A stretch of DNA of 64,000 bases from Litsea cubeba (Eukaryota; Streptophyta; Magnoliopsida; Laurales; Lauraceae): NCBI GenBank assembly GCA_012931725.1, contig CM022949.1:45594413-45658412 (forward strand), written 5' to 3'. Positions 45,356 to 56,452 of the stretch are shown one piece after another. The notes under the pieces were generated by a model that saw nothing but the letters and a program-made list of their open reading frames with translations, was not told the DNA's origin and ran no database searches. Numbering within the stretch: the first letter of the stretch is position 1; each line of letters begins with the position of its first letter. A program made the position numbers and the translations under genes.

Positions 45356-47895
45356 TGATGGAACAGCGCTTTTGCTCGGTTCTACTGAGGTCGGCGGACG
45401 TGGGAGTCCGTTGGGTCCGACCCTTTCGTAACCGAGGGGCAGGGGCGTGCATCAACATTCTTTTGTGTGGGTGTGCCGGATTTTCTATTTTTACTTGGAG
45501 TTACAACTGGTGATCCGGAGATCGACCTTCGCAAGTAAAAAGGAAATCAACTTCTTTCAAGTTTTCCATTGCACATATATTTAAGAAAAGAGACATTTTT
45601 CTTGATTTGCCGTGAAAGACGATTTTTTTGGCATTTATAGCCGATTTTTGGCGTTTATATCCGATTTTGGCATTTATAGCCGATTTTTGGCGTTTATAGC
45701 CGATTTACAATTCTTATTAATAATGAAAGACAAGAGTTGTGATTTTTGTCTCTTTTGGAAAAATACAAACTACAATGAAAAGCAAGAAAAAGAGGATCTA
45801 ACTTCTCAGGAGATTGTGGGAGACTCGTTCAGATTGACGGTCGCAAGCCATATGTGGACTTCGCCATCATCCATGCAGATGAGTACAAAGACCAATAGGA
45901 GGTCCTATGTCCAGTAAAAAAACTAAGCAGACGGGCTGAAAAGCCACGTCTAAGCCATTGGAGGCAGAAGGAGAAGGCAAGGACCTTGGGGGGGGTACCC
46001 CCAAGGGACTTTTGTCACCTTGTAGCGGTGGTCGGTGTAGAACTTCCGCAGAGTTTTCTCTCTTTCTTTCTCTTAGATTTTTGATGCTTTTTTCTGTCTG
46101 AATTTTCGGATTTTCTGCAGTCTGTCCTCCTATTTGTCGTGCTATCTTTTCTTCTTAGAGTGCTCTCCTATTTATAGGCTTTTTGGTAGCCATTTAGGAG
46201 GGTTTATAGGCTTTTATTGTCATTAAACCGCATAATGGAAGGAGTTACAGGATTTAATTCCTTTATTTTGTAACTCCTTTTTCTTGGCTTCTGATTGGCC
46301 GGAGGAGATTGAGGGCATTTAATCGCCTTTAATCGCCATGATGGGAGGAGTTTCATGGGTTAAATACCATGAATCAATTGACTTGTAACTCCCGGATGCT
46401 TGCTTCTGATTGGGCCGTCCAAAGAAATGGATTAATGACTGTAATAAAGCTAGTCAATTAATCGCATTAAGTGGTCGCCGTGCAGTTGAAGAGTCGCGGG
46501 CCGTGCCGCGTCTTTTGGGATTCTTTTGGTAATGATCACCGATAGATCTTCATGTAGATCGACATCGGATGACCATGTAACTTCAGGTATTGGTTGCCAA
46601 CAGCGGGTCGGTGCCATCTGTCCTGTCGATTTCTCGATCGTTCGGGTAGAAAGCACTTTTTTGGTTGTCCGATTGGCGATCAATGTTGATTTTGATACTC
46701 TTGATGATTGACCCATGATTTTGACGGATGTTAGAGGATTTGGTGTCTCAAAAGTATGAATTTTGGAAAATCCCAGGGGTCGGACGCTTCGAATCGCGAA
46801 AAATGACGAAAAAACGGGGCTTCCAGGGCCCTCCCGGCGATCCCGGGCTCCAGGGTCGCAGGCCCCTGCGACCCTGGAGGGGTTTTCACCCCTTTTTGTC
46901 CCGTTTTGCGTCCGTTTTTTTGTTTTTTGATTCTTTTTTCTTCTGTATTTTTTCTTTACATTTTTGATCATTTATTGGCTTGATTTCCTTGTAGAAAACC
47001 TGATGAGAATCCTTGTATTTTGTTTTGCAAAGTTTCTAATTTTCCGAGAAAGCCGAAGACTTTGTCGCGCAGAGCTGCCGATTTTCCGTCAGAAGCTAAA
47101 ACTGGGCCAACGATGTCGGAATGACCTGAAATTTGGGGTGAAGCCTCCTGAGCAATAAATAAGACAACCATAGGCTTTTGTTTGAGTTTTGAAGCCGTTT
47201 GGGGTCCTATCACCAGTAGACTTATTTTTGTCGCGATGAAGATGTCGCGGCTTGATGTGTGGTTAACCGATGTCTGATTGACTTGAGATTTGACAGGAAA
47301 CCTATTGGAGTCATTTTAAGATGATCCACGGCATTGTCTTGGAAACCATGGTCCTGGGGAGCTTCACCGCAGAGAGGTCTGATTTGGCTTCCGAGCATCA
47401 AAGTCTGGTCAAATATTGTCGAAATGACCTGAAATTTGACATGTAGCCCTTTGTAAGCATTTTGAAGCCGTCCATGTGCTCTATCTGATGAGTGATGGCC
47501 TCAGAGGTTCTCGCCGCCGAGAGGCTTGATTTAGTTGTTCGAGGGTTGATGTAAGGTCAAACGTTGTCGGTTTAACTCAAAACTTGACGTGGAGCCTTTT
47601 GGATGTATTTTGAGACCATCCATCGGCTGTGATCAAAGATTTGGTGTCTCCGATGCTTTCGTCGCCGGGAGCTCCTTTTCAGCTGCCGGAGAAGCGAAGT
47701 TAGGCCAAATGATTTTGAAATGGCCCTAAACTTCTTGTGTACTCCTCTTTTGGCTGTCTTGAAGGATCTTGCAGTTTTTATTTGATTTTAACAAGATTTG
47801 ATTTTTGGAAGTAGCATTGCCTATTTATGGCAGGTTGCGACTTCATGCAGTTTTCTGGATCTTGAAGAGGCAAAGTGACATGTTTGGTGTCAACA
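45356..47895 (-). repeat. long LTR, copy C (inverted)
   Basis: The reverse complement of copies A and B, about 2540 bp. On the minus strand it starts TGTTGACACCAAACATGTC at 47895 and ends CTGTTCCATCA at 45356. With copy B it forms an inverted repeat with arms of about 2.5 kb and a spacer of about 2.6 kb. The leader follows on the minus strand. Confidence 0.75.
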
Positions 47896-47958
47896 CTGAC
47901 AATGACTGTGTTTTTTGTGTTTTAGTTATGTTGTCGATATCGACAATAAAAGTGGTCG
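47896..47958 (+). repeat. 66-bp tandem unit, left part (split by an insertion)
   Basis: Starts CTGACAATGACTGTG and contains TTGTCGATATCGACAA (47931-47946), a perfect 16-bp palindrome. Two more units lie at 56321 and 56387, on the far side of the pol-less element; removing that element and one GTCGA restores a continuous array. Confidence 0.75.
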
Positions 47959-49800
47959 ATGTTAGACCCTAAGTTGTTTGCAATTTGATGTCTTGCATTT
48001 GCATTATATTCATCTCATTACCTTCATTCTCATTTCACCAAGTTTCATCTTGAAAATCATTCTTTTGAAATAACCTACTCATATTTTATTTAAACTCTTT
48101 TGGTTGATTTGAATCTTGATTTTAATCATGTGTTTTCTGGATGAAACAATTTATAAAAACACCTTACAAATCTGAGTTTTCAAATGATTTCAAAGTTTCA
48201 CTTCTCTAAAACTTCAGATCTTTAGAAAAATAGCTTGACCACACTGTCGGTCAGCTCATCGGTCCGTGTCGGCCAACCGACAAAGTGAACCGAGACCAAC
48301 CAATGGCTCTGTTGGTTCCATTTCCAGAGAGCTACAAATTTTAGACCTTCTCTGTCGGTCAGCTCGTCGGCTCTTGTTGGTCAACCGACAATGCATAAAT
48401 TTCAGACCAAGAGCTCGTCGGTTCCAAAACCAGACAGCAATATTTTCAACACTTTTGTGCTGTCGGTTCAGCTGTCGGTCCCTTGTCGGTCGACCGACAA
48501 ATGGCGGTCAACCGAAAAGTACTTATAGGTCAGAAAACTTTCAAAAATATGACCGTTGCAATGTGACCGTTGAGCTGTCGGTCGACCGACACCCAGTTAT
48601 CGGCTGACCGACATGTATCCATTAGACCACTTTTTCTATAAAAAGCAAGTTCATCCCAAAGTATTTTTTGATGATAGAAGAGGCCATTTTTGGTGTTTTA
48701 AGAGCCCAAGCAAAGGGAATGAATTAAGGAAGCTTAATTGGTCCAAATGGAAAGCTAAAGCTTGATTAAAGAAGTTTAACTCTAGTAAGCTTTAATTTTC
48801 TTTCTCATATGTTTCATGCTTTGTTTTAAACCTTTGGAAAATATTTTCTAGCATGTTAACTATGTTGTGTGGCATCCACATCTTATTTAATCTTTGATTC
48901 ATTTGTTTTGGATTCCACCTCTTGATTCAAGCCAAGCTATATTTCAATCTTTGGTAATCATGCTTTTGAAAATCTTCGATTTCTTTTGTAGCATGTTTTA
49001 TTAACTTGTTTGAATCCTTTCTTGTTGTTTTCAATCATTTGAACTTTAGTTAAACCTTGTTCTTTGAAAACAACATTGGATTTGCATTACATGTTTAGTC
49101 TTAACTTTTGATACAACTTGAATCTTTGATTTTCATATCTTCTTCAAGTTAGCTTTATACAAGTGATTAGTATCATCTTCAATCAAATCTTTGCGTCTTA
49201 ACTTTCAAATGCTTTTTGCATAAATTGTTTGAACTTCATTTTAAACTTGATTGAAGATTTCACACACACTTAATGAACATTCATCTTTGCATTTTCATGG
49301 TGTTTTATGTGAGTTAGATTTTAACCTTCATATTCGCCTATTTAAGAGCATTGTAATAGAGCTTAAACTATTTCTCTTCTAGTGTTTAGACACTTCTTTG
49401 AGAAAGAAAAATCCATTGATTGTAAAGGTTATCGCTTAGCCTAAGAAAAAGCATAGTGTAAAGGTTCTTGCTTAGCCTATAAAAGCATATTGTATAGGTT
49501 GTTGTTAAGCCTTGAAAAACAACATTGTAATTTTATTGCTTAGCCTTGGAAAGCATACATAGTGGAAATCCAGTGGGGTGTTGGAACACAAGCCGGTAGT
49601 GGATGTAGGCATTGAGGCCTAACCACTATAAATGATTGTGTTGTGGTGATTGCTTTGTGGTGATTGACTTGTTTATCTTCCGCACTTATTCATATAATCA
49701 TCACTAGTTGAAGGTTAATTTGAAGAAAATTAAATTTACTCATTAATTTGTAGATCACCCTATTCACCCCCCTCTAGGGTTAGGATCCCTTGGAATTTCA
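47959..49800 (+). repeat. 5' LTR of the pol-less element
   Basis: Begins TGTTAGACCCTAAGTTG and ends CCCTTGGAATTTCA, 1842 bp. A cluster of CG-containing palindromes occupies 48245-48612. Degenerate repeats (GCTTAGCC..AAAGCATA..TGTAAAGG) lie at about 49430-49560. Confidence 0.88.
48245..48612. promoter_or_regulatory. TGTCGGTCGACCGACA palindrome cluster in the 5' LTR
   Basis: Perfect palindromes are an 18-mer, TTGTCGGTCGACCGACAA (48483-48500), and a 16-mer, TGTCGGTCGACCGACA (48576-48591). Many half-sites (CTGTCGGTCAGCTCGTCGG, GTCGGCCAACCGACA, TCGGTCAACCGACA) surround them. The cluster recurs in the 3' LTR (about 54705-55070), and two near copies lie inside the element at 51818-51859. Function unknown. 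Confidence 0.6.
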
Positions 49801-49802
49801 AT

Positions 49803-49814
49803 TGGTATCAGAGC
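49803..49814 (+). other. primer-binding site (initiator-Met tRNA)
   Basis: TGGTATCAGAGC lies two bases after the 5' LTR end. Confidence 0.9.
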
Positions 49815-49898
49815 CTCGTGCTCTATATTTAGGATCAAGTGTTTGGAACTCTTGATTTGGTGTAAAAACCTAGAGTTTAGACCCTAGTTGTGCATTGC

Positions 49899-51436
49899 AT
49901 GAAAATCATTAGAATGGATTCCACTAAGCTAGATTTTGTACATTTCCTTGTAGATTCTTCTAGACCACCCCTTCTTCCATCTATTAGAGATCCAAATATT
50001 GGAATTAATGAATCCCAAGTTGAATTAAAAGAAGAAGAAAATGAATATGAAGATGACCTTCAACAAGCTTATAATGAATTATATACATTGTTCTTAAAGC
50101 TTGATAAGAATAACAAAAGTTTAAAAGAAGAATCTAAAAGATTAAAAAAAGAATTGGACTCTTCAAAAGATGAACTTAGAGAGAAAGAAGAAGTAATACA
50201 CTGCCTAGACTCTAAGTTTTTGATTACTTTGCATAACTTCTCCAATGCTCAAGATGAACTAAATGAAATGAAATTAAATCATAATGAGCTAAATAAAGAA
50301 AATTTAAACCTAAGAGGTACATTTAAAAAAGACAAGATGAAAACATTATCTATTTAGAATCCAAATTGAAAATCTCTAAAGATAACTTGTCTAATCTTCA
50401 AGATGAACTAAATGTATCTAAGATAATAAGTTGTGAAGGACTTACCGAAGAAAATTCAAATCTAAGTGATCATATAAAAAATCAAGTTGAAGACATTGTT
50501 AATTTAGAATCCAAGTTAATAATCACGAAAGAAAATTTATTTAATGCTCAAAGTGATATAAAAGCTTTACAACTTGGATCTAATGTTAATGAACTTAAAC
50601 TTAAATTAAAACTTGCTTATGAAAAAGTAAACAAGTTTAATGGAATTGAAATTCAACTAATAAAAGTTAAAAATGAAAATTCAATTCGTAAAAACCAAGT
50701 CACTCAACTTGAGACCTACAAACATAATTATGAGTGCAAATTTACCCAAAGTGAAGAGAAATTCGAAAAATTATTTAGAATGGGTAAATCACAAGGAGAT
50801 AGGACGGGTCTTGGATTCAATAAGTATACTACACATGACCCAAATCTCACCAACACATTTGTGAAAGGTGAGTCCTCATTCTCATGCACTCACTCTCCGT
50901 TGCCCAAAATAAAATGTCATTATTGTGGTAATGAAGGGCATTTCAAATTTGAGTGCAAATTAAGAAGAAGTCATTTGTCTAAACCTATCTATGAACCTAA
51001 AAAGGGAAAATCAAATTCTATGAAGGTTAAGGTATTTAAATCAAAGGAAGACTCTAGAAAGTTTCAACAAATTAAAACATCTCAACAAGAGTCTCCTAAG
51101 ATAGATTTTAAAAAGACTAAACAAGTCAAAAATGGTCAAAATAAATCTATCAATAAGAAACCTCTCACTTTACCTCCTTTAACCTTGGAAATGAAAGAAA
51201 TTTTGAAAAAGGTTGAAAGATTAAAATTAAAATTCAAAAGACAAAAAGAAGGAGGAAAAGTTAAAAGAAATGAGAAGAACACAAAGAAAACAAAACACCA
51301 ACTTCCAAAGACTGATCATCATTATAAAATTGTCAAACCTCAAAGAGTTGATGATAAGTCTAAAAGAATTCAAAATTTATCTCCTTTAGTTAGTGGAATC
51401 TCAAACATAGAGCCAAAAGCCCAAGACCTTAGATAG
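49899..51436 (+). pseudogene. gag-like protein with coiled coil and CCHC knuckle, one frameshift
   Basis: Two frames (to 50357, then to 51436) join through a single-base frameshift near 50335, giving about 510 residues. The first two thirds are rich in Glu, Lys, Asn and Leu with heptad-like spacing, suggesting a long coiled coil. Then come RTGLGFNKY, as in Copia gag C-terminal parts, a zinc knuckle CHYCGNEGHFKFEC (about 50915-50955) and a Lys-rich tail. The N-terminal UBN2 domain of ordinary Copia gag is not recognisable. No protease or pol follows. The ATG at 49899 is the first in frame; an ATG at 49914 is an alternative. A nucleic-acid-binding structural role is inferred from the knuckle. 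Confidence 0.7.
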
Positions 51437-52568
51437 ATACCTAAGGTTAAACTTTTAGACAAATACTAAGGCCTTGAAATTAGTTTAGACCAATCCTTTC
51501 ATCATAAGTCATATCTCTATGTTGGTCCTAAATCTAGTTGACTCTAATTCACTTAGCATTCTCTACATGTTTAAATTTCATTTGTTTGAGAATTAATTTG
51601 TGAAAAGGCATTGTTAAACTTCAAATGGTATTCTATGTTAAAATGCATGTGTTTAATCAATTTAATTTGAAAAAGATTTCATTTTATTTTGATTACATTG
51701 TTTCTTATGATCTTTTAATTATTCCTTATAGTCAAATCATTTTAAAAAAAAATTCCTAAAACTAGTGATCATAAGTCAAGAATGTAGATCTAGTGGATTA
51801 TTCCACTTTTCTACAGGTGTCGGCTGACCGACACTTAAGTTGTCGGCTGACCGACAAGGCACAGGTTCGATAAAAACCCTGCACGCAGAAATCCTCCTTT
51901 CTGTTCAGTTTCTTCATTCATCGTCTCCAAACCCTAGGGCGCCCTGGTCTGCTGGTTTTCTTTCTCCAAGAGTGAGATCTTCATTTTTTTCTGGGCATTG
52001 ATCATTAGCAAACATTGTTGGTCAACTTCCCCAATCTGATTTCAATGTCAGAGGCGTGCATTGTTCATCTTCTAGCCTGTATTGCTTGACTGATTCCTTC
52101 TCCAAAACGTGAAGACACTCTGTTCTAGCTTCTCCAAAATCCTAAGAGAACTACTGAGCTCCAGCCAAGCCTTCCAAGATCTCCAAATCGTGGTCGGCCT
52201 CCCCAAGCTGTTGTGCACCATTTTTCGCAAATCCAACCTCAGTTTCTCTCTTCTGTTTTGGTTATCTGTGGAAGTTTTCTTCTTATGGATGGTTGTATGA
52301 AAAGTTCAAAAATCATTTGTAGACATTTTTGTCCAAGATTGAGCAGCTGTTCGCAGTGAATACCCTAGCTACAATTTTTGCCTGCCAAGTGTTTAACAGT
52401 TTGCCTGAACCAACATTCCTTGTCATTTCAGCCTGTCTTAGTTCTTTTCAAGTTATATCCAGGTGAAATTGAAGTCATCCTCTTTCCTTCATCTTCTTGC
52501 ACATTACTCTCAAAACTTTCAAATCTTTCTATCTAAAAACTCACTCTGCACACTAAGTGTTTGTGCAA
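51437..52568 (+). other. spacer between the two ORFs of the pol-less element
   Basis: No pol motif in any frame. At 51818-51859 are two copies of TGTCGGCTGACCGACA, close variants of the LTR palindrome. The stretch 51890-52568 is CT-rich and leader-like, ending before the next ATG, so a separate promoter or a spliced message is possible. Confidence 0.5.
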
Positions 52569-53763
52569 ATGCCTCCTAGGACAAAGAAAGCTACCCCTAG
52601 ACGTCCTCTTAAGAAGGGAAAGGCCACAACCTCCTATAGTAGACCAATAAAGGATAATGCAAATAAAAGTTCATCTCCTTCACCTCCTCCTCCTTCAATT
52701 AAGTTAAAACATGACTCCAACATTTTACAAAGTCTTCAAAAAAGACCTATAGTAGTGGAGAGGAGGACTGCAGTAGACAAGATTCATTCCAAGGGCTATA
52801 ATCTTAGTGAGGTAGTCGGTCAAGTAGGTTGGGAAATGATTCTACATTGGGGTGAAAATGCATATCCTTCTCTAGTTAAACTCATGTATGCATCTATCAC
52901 TAACACTGATGATACTATTAATGCTTGTTCATTTACCATCTCCTTCATGGATAGAGATGAAGTGTTCACACCCCAAAGAATAGGCTCAATCATGGGGATT
53001 CCTTGCACCCCTACTGGTATAACATTTGTGCCTGACCCTCCTTCTGAAGATGAGAGAATCAAAGCCACCATTGACATTTGTGGCTTTAACTGTCTTTGGG
53101 ATAAGAGGAAACATCATTTGACTATTAGTTCCCTCTTTCCCATCAATGGGGTAATTCACAACCTCTTCACCTACAATGTATATCCTAGAGGTGGAAATAG
53201 AACTGAACTCACTGCTTTCATGGTTAGTATCTTGTCAAAAGTTGTCACCGGTACTCCCATATGTTTACCCTCTCTCATTTGCCACATAATCATCAAATTT
53301 TGCAATTCTCTTGCTAAAAAGAATGCAATTCCCTATGGGTACTTGATGACTCAGATTGTCCTCCATCTTAGTATTCCAATACCCAGTGGAGAGAGTCCCA
53401 TTTTCAAAGCTCCATTTTCATTGACCAATCTGAATCAGATGAACCTTGTTCCAAATACTCAGATTCCCATAGCAGATGATCCTCCCTTGGCACAAGAACC
53501 ACCTGTTTCTCCACCACCTCCTCATCGTGCTTCATCTTCATCCACTATGCCTTCTCCACGAGCCCCATCGATCGTCAAGCATATCTCATGACCAGTTGGC
53601 AGCCTTGGAAAGAGATATGGCTTACATGAAAAAGAAGCAAAAGAAGCAGTCAAAGTCAATTGGCAAGATATTCACATATCTATCAGTTATCTCCAAAAGC
53701 TGTAGGAGAGATTATGTTGCAGCCCCTCCTTCTCCGTCTCCTCCTTCTCCAGACTCAGACTAG
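52569..53763 (+). pseudogene. plant transposon-associated protein (PTP-like) ORF
   Basis: The ATG at 52569 starts MPPRTKKATPRRPLKKGK, a basic Ser/Pro-rich region. A folded domain of about 200 residues follows (ERRTAVDKIHSKGYNLSEVV, WGENAYPSLVKLMYASITNT, ICGFNCLWDKRKHHL, LIPSLI-like helices up to YLMTQIVLHLSIPIP). This resembles the uncharacterised 'putative plant transposon protein' domain found as an extra ORF in plant LTR elements. The frame closes at 53591; a frame change near 53570 opens onto DQLAALERDMAYMKKKQKKQ and a Pro/Ser end (53763), a likely C-terminal coiled coil. Molecular role unknown. Apart from that frameshift it is intact. Confidence 0.6.
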
Positions 53764-54396
53764 GAGTCATCTTTACTTTTTCACCACATTTTGTTATGAT
53801 TGGAAGATTCTGGTGGTGTATTTTGTTGGGACAAAGGATGGCACATTTTTTTGTAAGGATGATGTTTAAATTTTTTTCACTAATACTTATGGATGGATTT
53901 TGGTTAAATAGTTAAACTTTATAGTTATGTCATTTGTCATGTGTAAATCTTTAAATTTCATTATATGAATGACGTATTTTGATCTATCCAATGAGCACTT
54001 TTAATGTTGCCCTCTCTTTCACTTATTTTGATGATGTCTATACTATGTGCTATAAGAAAGGTATATGTTTGCATGAGTCTTATTTGCAGATACTTTTTTG
54101 TAATTTGATGTCAATGGGGGAGAAGATAGAAAAAGAGGAGAATAGAGACAAGAAGAAAGAAATAAATGGGGAAGGAGCAAAAACAATGAGGGAGAAGAAG
54201 CAAGAACATTGGGGGAGTAACCATTGTTCAACTATGGGGAAGAGCAAGAACAATGGGGGAGAAAAGAGAAGGAGCTGAAGTTGATTTGAAAAATACTATC
54301 AACTCAAGAGGACTTGAAGCTCAAATATATGAAATGGATGAATGATTATGTTGGGATGATGGTTTTAATGTTTTTAATCTTTTTAGTGTTATTTTC
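53764..54396 (+). other. 3' non-coding region with repeated polypurine-like tracts
   Basis: Tracts GGGGGAG occur at about 54116, 54211 and 54256 before the true polypurine tract at 54408. The phrase AATTTGATGTC at about 54103 also occurs at the start of the LTR. Multiple polypurine tracts are known from Sireviruses. No credible gene. Confidence 0.6.
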
Positions 54397-54450
54397 CATC
54401 AAATTGCAAAGGGGGAGATTGTTAGACCCTAAGTTGTTTGCAATTTGATG
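54397..54450. other. 14-bp inverted repeat bracketing the polypurine tract and LTR start
   Basis: CATCAAATTGCAAA (54397-54410) and its exact complement TTTGCAATTTGATG (54437-54450) enclose the polypurine tract AAAGGGGGAGAT (54408-54419) and the first bases of the 3' LTR. In RNA this could fold into a stem with a 26-base loop that displays the priming site. Confidence 0.75.
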
Positions 54451-56313
54451 TCTTGCATTTGCATTATATTCATCTCATTACCTTCATTCTCATTTCACAA
54501 AGTTTCATCTTGAAAATCATTCTTTTGAATTAACCTACTCATGTTTTATTTAAACTCTTTTAGGTTGATTTGAATCTTGATTTTAATCATGTTTTTCTAG
54601 ATGAAACAATTTACAAAAACACCTTACAAATCTGAGTTTTCAAATGGTTTCAAAGTTTCACTTTTCTAAAACTTCAGATCTTCAGAAAAATAACCTGACC
54701 ACACTGTCGGTCAGCTTGTCGGTCCGTGTCGGCCAATCGACAAAGTGAGCCGAGACCAACCGATGGCTCTGTCGGTTCCATTTCCAGAGAGCTACAAACT
54801 TCAGACCTTCTCTGTCGGTCAGCTCGTCGGCTCTTGTCGGTCAACCGACAATGCATAAATTTCAGACCGAGAGCTCGTCGGTTCCAAAACAAGATAGCAA
54901 CATTTTCAACATTTGTGTGCTGTCGTTTCAGTTGTCGGTCCCTTGTCGGTTGACCGACAAATAACGGTCAACCGACAAGTACTTATAGGTCAGAAAACTT
55001 TCAAAAATATGACCGTTGCAATGTGACCGTTAAGCTGTCGGTCGACCGACACCCAGTTATCGGCTGATCAACATGTATCCGTTGGACCACTTTTTCTATA
55101 AAAAGCAAGTTCATCCCAAAGTATTTTTTTATGATAGAAGAGGCCATTTTTGTGTTTTAAGAGCCCAAGCAAAGGATGAATTAAGGAAGCTTAATTGGTC
55201 CAATGGAAAGCTAAAGCTTGATACAAAAGTTCACCAGTAAGCTTCAAGTTTCATGCTTGTTTAACCTTTAAGTTTTAGCAGTACTAGTTTGTTTCATCAT
55301 ATTGATCATTTTAACTTAATTTCTTTCTCTATGTTTTGCTTTGTTTAACCTTTGAAAAATGTTTTCTAGCATGTTAACTATGTTGTGTGGAATCCATATC
55401 TTATTTAATCTTTGATTCATTTGTTTTGGATTCCACCCTTGATTGAAACCAAGCTATATTTCAATCTTTGGTACTCATGCTTTTGAAAATCTTTGATTTT
55501 CTTTTTAGAATGTTTTTATTAATTTGTTTGAATCCTTCCTTATTGTTTTCAATCATTTGAACTTTAGTTAAACCTTGTTCCTTGAAAACAACATTGGATT
55601 TGCATTATATGTTTAGTATTAACTTTTGATACAACTTGAATCTTTGATTTTTCATATCTACTTCAAGTTAGCTTTATACATGTGATTAGTATCATCTTCA
55701 ATCAAATCTTTGTGTCTTAACTTTCAAATGCTTTTCGAATAAATTGCTCGAACTTCATTTTAAACTTGATTGAAGATTTCACACACACTTAATGAACATT
55801 TATCTTTGCATTTTCATGGTGTTTTGTGTGAGTTAGAATTTAACCTTCATATATTTAATAGGCATTGTAATAGTGCTTAACCTTTTCTCTTCTAGTGTTT
55901 AGACACTTCTTTGAGAAAGAAAAATCAATTGATTGTAAAGGTTATTGCTTAGCCTAAGAAAAAGCATAGTGTAAAGGTTCTTGCTTAGCCTATAAAAACA
56001 TATTGTATAGGTTGTTGTTAAGCTTTGAAAAACAACATTGTAAGGTTATTGCTTAGCCTTGGAAAGCATACATAGTGAAAATCCGGTGGGGTGTTGGAAC
56101 ACAGGCCGGTAGTGGATGTAGGTATTGAGGCCGAACCACTATAAATGATTGTGTTGTGGTGATTGCTTTATGGTGATTGTCTTGTTTATCTTCCGCACTT
56201 ATTCATATAATCATCACTAGTTGAAGGTTAATTTGAAGAAAATTAAATTTACTTATTAATTTGTAGATCACCCTATTCACCCCCCTCTAGGGTTAGGATC
56301 CCTTGGACTTTCA
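54420..56313 (+). repeat. 3' LTR of the pol-less element
   Basis: Begins TGTTAGACCCTAAGTTG and ends CCTTGGACTTTCA, 1894 bp, about 50 bp longer than the 5' copy. One visible difference is an extra segment with GTTTCATGCTTGTTTAACC near 55250. The palindrome cluster is at 54705-55070, with the perfect TGTCGGTCGACCGACA at 55036-55051. Confidence 0.88.
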
Positions 56314-56320
56314 GTCGATC

Positions 56321-56452
56321 CTGACAATGACTGTATTTTTCGTGGTTCAATTATGTTGTCGATATCGATAACTAAAGTGGTGGATACTGACAATGACTGT
56401 ATTTTTCGTGTTTCAGTTATGTTGTCGATATCGATAATAAAAATGGTCCAAT
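56321..56452 (+). repeat. two 66-bp tandem units, right part
   Basis: Units begin at 56321 and 56387 with CTGACAATGACTGTATTTTT and carry GTTGTCGATATCGATAA. They match the left unit at 47896. Confidence 0.75.

Larger units (their letters stand above)
47954..56318 (+). mobile_element. pol-less Copia (Sirevirus-like) element with GTCGA duplication
   Basis: Complete boundaries: 5' LTR 47959-49800, primer site, gag-like ORF, a second ORF, polypurine tract, 3' LTR 54420-56313, flanked by GTCGA on both sides (47954-47958 and 56314-56318). No protease, integrase, RT or RNase H was found between the LTRs, and there is no obvious deletion scar. It therefore depends on another element for replication, like TR-GAG or LARD types. 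Repeated GGGGGAG tracts near the 3' end and palindrome-rich LTRs suggest a Sirevirus relationship. The LTRs differ at a few percent of sites and several indels, so it is older than the gypsy element at 4339. Confidence 0.88.

Noticed and set aside
54114..54278. Possible small Lys/Glu-rich protein near the 3' end of the pol-less element
   Set aside because: The composition reflects repeated purine tracts; a non-coding polypurine role explains it better.
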